From NCBI GenBank assembly GCA_030642225.1, contig DAOWOC010000055.1:1-6748 (forward strand): a stretch of 6,748 nucleotides of DNA. The letters run 5' to 3'. A model generated the notes under the pieces. It was not told the DNA's origin. It saw nothing but the letters and a program-made list of their open reading frames with translations, and ran no database searches. The DNA is from Deltaproteobacteria bacterium (GTDB lineage Bacteria; Desulfobacterota; DAOWOC01). Shown here piece by piece: positions 1-5,800 of the stretch. The translations under genes and the position numbers were made by a program. Each line of letters opens with the position of its first letter. Position 1 is the stretch's first letter.

Positions 1-963
1 ATTGCTTTAAGTATTATGGCGATTGCCCTGTGTATGACACAAACAGCAAGGGCTGTGGGGACAAGTGCAGGCACTGTAATTACAAACCAGGCCAGTGCTG
101 ATTATACAATTAGTGGTACTCCATTTACTGTAAATAGCGGTATTGTCAGTACCACAGTGGATGAAATGCTTGATGTAAGTGTTGTATGGCAGGATGCCGG
201 TAATGTGACGGTTGTATCCGGTGCAGTAAATCAGGTATTAACATTTTCAGTTACTAATATAGGTAATGGCTCTGATACATATACTCTAAGCATTGATAAT
301 GCACTTGCAGGGGATGATTTTAATCCAGCAAACGGTCGTATCTATATTGATGATGGTGATAATATTTATAATGCCGGTGATACTCTTTATTCAGGACCTG
401 CTGATGATCCGACTCTGGCAGCTGATGGAGCTGTTACAGTATTTTTGGTCAATGATATCCCTGCTGCCCTTGCAGATGGACTGCTTGGTGACAGTCAGCT
501 TACTGCTGATTCTAATACAGGCGGTTCCGGCACACCAGGGACAATTTATGCAAATACCGGAGATGGCGGCGTTGATGCTGTTGATGGGACATCAGGTGGA
601 AATGATGACGCTGCTGGAACCTATATTATCGCAAATACAATCGTGTCCGTTGTAAAATCACAGGTCATAACAGATCCATTTGGCGGAACATCATCAGTCC
701 CCGGCGCCACTATACAATATACTCTTGATATTAGTGTTACCGGTTCAGGTACAGCTGCAGGTGTTGTTATAGCAGACGCTATTCCTGCAAATACTACTTA
801 TACTCCTGCAACACTTACATTAAACGCCGGAGCTCTGACGGATGTAGTTGATGGGGACGCAGGTGATGTTGGTGGGACAACAGCAGGAACTGTTACTGTT
901 AGTTTAGGAGCTATGACTTCTGCTAATACGTATCAAATAATTTTTAAAGTTATAATTAATTAG
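1..963 (+). CDS. Secreted DUF11-type repeat-domain protein, 5' partial
   Basis: The frame is open from the first base of the window to TAG at 961-963 (320 codons). The first in-window ATG (16) would leave a 13-residue signal peptide with no basic N-region, so the true start lies upstream. The visible part ends a signal peptide with cleavage expected after A-R-A (residues 16-18 of the window frame). The mature chain opens V-G-T-S-A-G-T and contains GTVITNQASADY (24-35). A first Ig-like domain (about 56-150) includes an acidic loop, DDGDN (117-121), and LAADGAVTVFLV. A low-complexity Gly/Asp/Thr stretch follows (about 160-205), then a second domain opening SVVKSQVITDPF with PGATIQYT (234-241). 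The latter fits the DUF11/COG1361 fold, which ends here in FKVIIN. The mature part has no cysteine. It is paralogous to the gene at 1525 in order and motifs. No LPXTG, PEP-CTERM or C-terminal membrane anchor is present. A role as a secreted or surface structural subunit is inference. Confidence 0.85.
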   Translation: MALSIMAIALCMTQTARAVGTSAGTVITNQASADYTISGTPFTVNSGIVSTTVDEMLDVSVVWQDAGNVTVVSGAVNQVLTFSVTNIGNGSDTYTLSIDNALAGDDFNPANGRIYIDDGDNIYNAGDTLYSGPADDPTLAADGAVTVFLVNDIPAALADGLLGDSQLTADSNTGGSGTPGTIYANTGDGGVDAVDGTSGGNDDAAGTYIIANTIVSVVKSQVITDPFGGTSSVPGATIQYTLDISVTGSGTAAGVVIADAIPANTTYTPATLTLNAGALTDVVDGDAGDVGGTTAGTVTVSLGAMTSANTYQIIFKVIIN

Positions 964-981
964 GTATTGTTAATTAAACAT

Positions 982-987
982 AAGGAG
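982..987 (+). promoter_or_regulatory. Ribosome binding site for the small DUF11-like gene
   Basis: AAGGAG lies 8 nt before the ATG at 996. It fixes this start and supports independent translation of the second gene from the same mRNA. The 32-nt gap from the upstream stop has no room for a terminator. Confidence 0.8.
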
Positions 988-995
988 CAGGAATT

Positions 996-1493
996 ATGCA
1001 GCGTTTTTTATTAGTTTTTATATGTGTTTTGTTCTTAGCGCATATTGGCGTCAATAAATGTTTTGCAGAGAAAAAAGGCGATATTCTATTAAAGACAATT
1101 GCTGAAGTAGAGGTTGAAGAATTTAATGAGGAGGGGAAAAAGGAGGTTAAGCGTATTCCTGCCTCAAAGGTTGTCCCGGGAGATGAGGTTATTTATACAA
1201 ATTTTTATACTATTGTTGGCAATGAACCAATTGAGGATGCCACAATCAACAATCCTGTTCCAAAGCACATGATCTATTTGCAAGGCAGCGCAAAAGGTAA
1301 GGGGACATTTATTACATTTTCTGTTGATAATGGGAATGTCTATGATGTTCCGGAAAAACTTTTTGTGCTTGATCCTGACGGCAAAAAGATCCCGGCAAAG
1401 GCATCTGATTATACACATATTCGCTGGCAATTTAAAAAAGCCCTTTTAAAAGGTGAAAAGGGACAGGTTGGTTTTCGCGCACGATTAAAATAA
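996..1493 (+). CDS. Small secreted single-domain DUF11-like protein
   Basis: This 165-residue protein has a signal peptide (residues 1-24: Arg3, a hydrophobic core of about 15 residues, predicted cleavage after C-F-A). Cys22 is not in a lipobox (N-K-C), so it does not look like a lipoprotein. The mature part of about 141 residues is one beta-rich domain. Its landmarks are a charged opening (residues 38-52, rich in E and K), PGDEVIYT (61-68), NPVPKHMIYLQGSA (86-99), ITFSVDNG (106-113), DYTHIRW (138-144) and a last strand GFRARLK. PGDEVxYT and NPVPxxMxYxxGSA match the DUF11 pattern of a conserved PG-x-x-(V/I)-x-Y-T strand followed by a (N/D)-x-(I/V)-P loop. From memory, close small homologues with DYTHIRW and a C-terminal FRARLK are widespread hypothetical proteins in proteobacteria. 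It sits between two large DUF11 proteins, 32 nt and 31 nt away, so co-transcription is likely. An accessory or minor subunit role is a guess. Confidence 0.88.
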   Translation: MQRFLLVFICVLFLAHIGVNKCFAEKKGDILLKTIAEVEVEEFNEEGKKEVKRIPASKVVPGDEVIYTNFYTIVGNEPIEDATINNPVPKHMIYLQGSAKGKGTFITFSVDNGNVYDVPEKLFVLDPDGKKIPAKASDYTHIRWQFKKALLKGEKGQVGFRARLK

Positions 1494-1513
1494 TTTTTTA
1501 TTAATAAAATTAT
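1490..1513 (+). repeat. All-A/T inverted repeat abutting the next Shine-Dalgarno
   Basis: ATAATTTT (1490-1497) and AAAATTAT (1506-1513) are perfect 8-bp complements around an 8-nt loop. The left arm overlaps the TAA stop of the small gene (1491-1493). The right arm ends one base before GGAGGT. The stem is A/T only, so it would be weak. It has no T-run after it and is not a terminator. It may be an mRNA processing or stability element, or chance in AT-rich intergenic DNA. Confidence 0.4.
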
Positions 1514-1519
1514 GGAGGT
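1514..1519 (+). promoter_or_regulatory. Strong ribosome binding site for the second large DUF11 gene
   Basis: GGAGGT lies 5 nt before the ATG at 1525. It is the best Shine-Dalgarno match in the window and suggests that this gene is translated most efficiently, as would suit a major secreted subunit. Confidence 0.85.
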
Positions 1520-1524
1520 AGAAG

Positions 1525-2745
1525 ATGAAAAAAAATCAAAAAAGAATATTTTTTAGTTTATTGTTTGCTGTTTTATTTATGTTTGGAATGGCACAAACAG
1601 CAATGGCTGTTGGCACCGCTTCGGGAACAAATGTAACAAACCTTGCAACTATTGCTTATGATGTAGGCGGCAGTCCGCAGACAGCAATTGAGAGTTCTCC
1701 GGCAGGTAATTCAACCCCTGGCGCAGGGAATGGTACAAGTACCGATTTTTTGGTTGATAACATGGTTGATTTAACCGTAGCTGAGTTAAGTGGTGCTTAT
1801 ACTGACGTGGTCCCAAATAGTACTGTGCAGGTATTAGCTTTTACTGTTTCCAATACCGGTAATACAACTCAGGATTTTTCATTGGCACAAGCTTCTCAGG
1901 CAGGTGGCCTTGATCCTTTTGGAGGAACTGATAATTTTGATGCAACAAATATTAATATCTATGTTGATAGAAACGATAATACCACTTATGAGGCCGGAAC
2001 AGACACAGCTACTTATATAGATGAACTGGCAGCTGATGGTAGCGTAACTGTATTTATAGTTGTATCCATCCCTGTTACTCAAATAAGTGGTGATATCTCT
2101 GCGCATATTTTAACTGCCACTGCCCATGATGGAAGCGGCGCCGGTGCGCTGGGAGCAGCAACTGTTCAAACAGCAGGAGCTGACACACCTGGCGCAGTTG
2201 ACGTTGTATTTGCTGACGGCATGGGTGACACTGATGCAGCAAGAGACGGTTTATTCTCTGATACAGATGCTTACAGGGTTCTTGCCGCCCAATTAAGCGT
2301 AGCAAAGACATCAGCTGTGATTCGTGATCCATTTAACCTTAATACCAATCCAAAGCATATACCAGGCGCTTATGTACAGTATACTGTCACAATAACTAAT
2401 GCAGCCGGGGCCAATGCTTCTGCAACACTTACAACCATTACTGATACATTGGATGGTAATATGGCAATTGATCCTGATTTGATTGTTGGGGCCACCGGCG
2501 TTGCGGAAAATGCTGCTGGTGATGGATTTAAGGTAACACATAGTGGTGGATCAAGGGCTTTAGCTTCTCCTTCTTATTATACTACAACTAGCAGCGTTGA
2601 TGGTGTGGATCATGATGGAAGTGCAACCGGAGGCACAGTCACGGCAACCATGGCAACAGTATTGCCTGCTGAAGCTGGCTATACTGTTGGTGAATTAAAG
2701 CCAGGTGAGTCAGTCACATTGACCTTTAATGTGATAATTCAGTAG
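1525..2745 (+). CDS. Secreted DUF11-type repeat-domain protein (complete)
   Basis: This 406-residue protein has a textbook Sec signal peptide: basic N-region (KKNQKR), hydrophobic core, cleavage expected after A-M-A (26-28). The mature chain begins V-G-T-A-S-G-T and carries GTNVTNLATIAY (34-45). A first Ig-like domain (about 75-190) contains VLAFTVSNTGN, the acidic loop DRNDN (148-152) and LAADGSVTVFIV. A Gly/Ala/Asp-rich linker follows (about 200-250). A second domain starts near 257 with LSVAKTSAVIRDPF and PGAYVQYTVTITN (from 280), the usual DUF11 strand pattern, and ends in TLTFNVIIQ. The mature part has no cysteine. Domain order and motifs match the partial gene at the window start, including the signal-peptide end and the LAADG(A/S)VTVF block, so the two are diverged paralogues. 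It is last in the apparent three-gene operon, with a terminator about 50 nt beyond its stop. No anchor motif is seen. A structural surface role is inferred; COG1361/DUF11 membership is well supported. Confidence 0.92.
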   Translation: MKKNQKRIFFSLLFAVLFMFGMAQTAMAVGTASGTNVTNLATIAYDVGGSPQTAIESSPAGNSTPGAGNGTSTDFLVDNMVDLTVAELSGAYTDVVPNSTVQVLAFTVSNTGNTTQDFSLAQASQAGGLDPFGGTDNFDATNINIYVDRNDNTTYEAGTDTATYIDELAADGSVTVFIVVSIPVTQISGDISAHILTATAHDGSGAGALGAATVQTAGADTPGAVDVVFADGMGDTDAARDGLFSDTDAYRVLAAQLSVAKTSAVIRDPFNLNTNPKHIPGAYVQYTVTITNAAGANASATLTTITDTLDGNMAIDPDLIVGATGVAENAAGDGFKVTHSGGSRALASPSYYTTTSSVDGVDHDGSATGGTVTATMATVLPAEAGYTVGELKPGESVTLTFNVIIQ

Positions 2746-2792
2746 TGCAAATGGTTGTTTTTTAAAATCGGTTTTTTTGTAAAAACTTTTAT

Positions 2793-2839
2793 TGTATCTG
2801 TTTTGGTTAGTTAGCTGAAACAGATACACAATTTTTTTT
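2793..2839 (+). terminator. Rho-independent terminator after the DUF11 operon
   Basis: GTATCTGTTT (2794-2803) and AAACAGATAC (2818-2827) form a perfect 10-bp stem. It extends outward by T2793-A2828 and inward by two G-T wobbles and G2806-C2815, leaving an 8-nt loop, TTAGTTAG. Three bases after the stem come eight T residues (2832-2839). The stem is AT-rich, so termination may be incomplete. It ends only 24 nt before the next start codon. No convincing -35/-10 pair was seen in the 118-nt gap, so partial read-through into the downstream gene is plausible. Confidence 0.8.
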
Positions 2840-2850
2840 AACAGGCAGGC

Positions 2851-2859
2851 AGGAAAGAG
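2851..2859 (+). promoter_or_regulatory. Ribosome binding site at a double ATG (ATGGATG)
   Basis: The purine-rich AGGAAAGAG precedes two overlapping ATGs, at 2860 and 2864. The ATG at 2860 opens only a five-codon ORF (MDDYS, stop at 2875-2877). The ATG at 2864, 9 nt after AGGA, opens the long frame. The site therefore supports 2864 as the start, although the two ATGs may compete for initiation. Confidence 0.55.
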
Positions 2860-2863
2860 ATGG

Positions 2864-5800
2864 ATGATTATTCATAAGCTAAAAAAAACGGGATTTCGGG
2901 ATGAAGATATGGGTTTGTTTATATCCATATCTTTATTTCGGTCCCGTGCGTTTTTTAGTGTTTTGTGCCTTGCCTTTGTGTTTTTATTATTAAATTTTAT
3001 TGCACCATCTCTTCTTTTTGCTGTGCCGCCAGGCACAAATATAACAAATACAGCCGGCGTGGATTATAGTGTTTCTTCTGTAAGTATGAGTTCCATATCT
3101 AATAGTGTTAATGTCTTAACACTTCCCACACCCTTGCAAGGGGTTATATTTGACAGCAAGACAGGATGGCCGGTAAACAATATTGAGATTACTATAATTA
3201 ATGCTGATACAGAACTTCCTGCAATTGTTTTGAGTGATGACGGATCAGCCTTTCCATCAACCATAATAACAGGCAATTCTGTTACAGACGGTAATGGTAC
3301 GGTTTATGATTTTGCTGATGGAGAATATCGTTTCCCACATGTTGTCCCTGGAAATTACAGGTATGAGATCACTTTGCCGGCAGGTTATACGGCCCCATCA
3401 ATTGTTTTAAATAATGAATTGCAACAACTTGCAAATGCGCCCTTTAATATTGATGCTCTCGGCTCATATGGGGATATTTTTGTAATAAATAATACCACAA
3501 ATCATAATATTGATATCCCGATTGATTCTTTAGGCAGGCTTTGGCTTGTAAAAACTTCAAGCAAGAGTGTTGTATCAATAGGGGATTTTATTCAATACAG
3601 GCTTGTAATTGAAAATACATCGCCGGGAGCTATATCAGATATAATATTGAAGGACAGGGTTCCGCTTGGCTTTTCATATCAAAAAGGTTCGGTTAAAATA
3701 AATGGTTTGGATGCTTTTGATCCTGAGATATCTCCTGATGGAAGGATTCTTAAATTTTTAATTGATGAATTGCAGTCAAAAGGCACAAAAGAGATACGTT
3801 ATGTTCTTGAGGTTGCCGCCGGTTCGGTGCTGGGGGATGCGACTAATACTGCTCTGGCAAAAGGCGGGGGGTATGTCTCAAATATTGCAATGTCAACGGT
3901 CAGGGTTCAGGAGGATCTTTTTCGTGATAAATGTATTATTGTCGGTCGTGTGATTGCTGAAAATTGTGAAAATATCAAGACAGATAAAAATGATGGTGTA
4001 AAAGGTGTAAAAATATACCTTGAAGACGGGTCTTATGTTGTTACAGATGAAAACGGTATGTATCATTTTGAAGGTGTAAACCATGGTCTTCATGTTGTTC
4101 AGCTTGATACGGAAAGTCTGCATGAAAAATACGAGCCCGTGTTGTGTGAGCCAAATAGCCGGTTTGGAGACACTGCTTATTCCCAGTTTGTTGATTTGCA
4201 TAAAAGCACAATGTGGCGTGCTGATTTTCATGTGGGGCTAAAATCAGGGAAAAAAGGTAATGCAACAATATTTTTAAACTCTGAAATAAAGAGTGATACC
4301 ATTGATTATCATGTTATGCTTAAAGGTTCTGATGTCCCGCTTACAAATCTTCGCCTTATGGTCATGCTCCCGCAAGAGATAAAGTATTTATCTGAAAGTT
4401 GTAAAATAGACGATAAATCATACCAGGGTTCTTTGGAGAGATCAGGCAACACATTAACCTTCCGTCTTGGAGATGTGAGCGCTTTATGGGAAAAAAATGT
4501 TTATTTTTCAGCACGTCCTCCGGCTCCCGGGGAAAAAAGGTGTGAAATAGTTACAAAGGCTATATTGATGTTTGATACACCTTCAAAGAAGAATCAGCGG
4601 ACCCCGATTGTAGAGAACATTGTGCTTATCGTTTTTATTAAAGATTTTCTTCCATCAGAGACCCTGTTTATACAGCCAGGGTTCCGTCCATTTGAGGCTG
4701 ATATCAAAGAGCAGGAGGATATTGAAGATATCAAAAAAATAGGATCGGGTTTAAGTGGTAAAAAAATAAATAATATTACTGCAACAGGCCATTCTGATAA
4801 CCTTTTGATAAGGCAAAGAAGCCATAATATTTATCCTGATAATTATGCACTTTCACTCGCACGCGCTGAAAATGTAAAAGCTTTATTAGTTAAAAATAGT
4901 GATAATTTGGATAAAACACAGGTCGCAGTTTCAGGAATTGGGCCTGATCAGCCTGTTGCATCAAATGATACAAAAGAAGGTCAGGCTTTAAACAGACGTG
5001 TTGATTTAAAGGTTGTATCCCAGTCAGTTAAGTTCTCAAAAAAAAATTATATAATCAAGGGAGAAGATACGGCATCTGTCAAGACTGAAGGTGAGCGGCC
5101 TGGCGAGCGTGAGGTAAAAGTTGACACTGAAGAAGATGAGGATGAAGATGCTGACAAGATGCCTGATTATAACAGTTCATGGGCAGAATCAGCCCTGCCG
5201 GGTCTTGAATGGTTATGGCCCGAAAAAGATGCCTGTCCATCTATCCCGAGTATCAAGATTGCAATAATGCATGATCCAAAAGATAAACTTACACTTTTTT
5301 TGGAAGGTATTGAGGTTAGCAGATTAAATTTTGATTCAATTGTAAAGAATAAGAATAAAACAGTAGCAATAAGCAAATGGAGAGGTGTTGATCTGCATGA
5401 TGGTGATAATTATTTTGAGGTGGTTGTAAAAGATAAAAATAATAATATAACCGGCCGTCTTAAACGTGTTGTGCATTATTCAGGTCCGCCTGTGCTTGCA
5501 GAGCTGCTTATTGATAAATCAAAGCTTGTGGCTGACGGTCTCAGTATACCTGAAATAGCCGTGCGCCTTACAGATAAGGATGGCAAGCCGGTTAGAAGAG
5601 GGGTAAGAGGAGAATATTTCATAGATACTCCTTATGCTGCTTTTGAGGATTTAAAGGCCGTTGCCACAAGCTCTTCATTGGATAATGAGATTAAAAGATA
5701 TAAATACATGGTGGGCATGGACGGAATCGCCATGATCAGATTAGAACCAACGGCAAGTACTGGAGAGGTGGTTCTTCATCTGCCCTTTATAGATGATGAG

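Noticed and set aside
293..655. 120-codon + strand ORF in another frame of the first gene
   Set aside because: It is a Met/Leu/Ile-rich shadow of the Asp/Gly/Thr-rich real frame, with no ribosome site or independent signal.
1059..1068. Possible lipoprotein signal in the small gene (Cys22)
   Set aside because: The residues before the Cys are V-N-K, not a lipobox, and cleavage after C-F-A gives a normal Sec signal peptide.
1441..1462. CCCTTTT / AAAAGGG inverted repeat near the end of the small gene
   Set aside because: It lies inside the coding region (KALLKGEKG), is not followed by a T-run and lies about 30 nt before the stop, so it is better explained by Lys/Leu/Gly codon use.
1164..2541. 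Minus-strand ORFs of 75-88 codons opposite genes 2 and 3
   Set aside because: All are nested inside well-supported genes with signal peptides and DUF11 motifs; composition and lack of start signals mark them as shadows.
2757..2786. GTTTTT / AAAAAC pairing just before the terminator
   Set aside because: A six-bp, mostly A/T pairing with a long T-rich loop is expected by chance here; the hairpin at 2793-2828 is far stronger.
2777..2803. TTGTAA as a -35 element for the large gene
   Set aside because: No -10-like hexamer lies 16-18 nt downstream, and that stretch is the terminator stem.
3893..4268. Two overlapping antisense ORFs (112 and 75 codons) on the minus strand
   Set aside because: They lie wholly within the large envelope gene, whose frame encodes a clear SdrD-B-like module there. 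They have no ribosome site or recognisable protein pattern.
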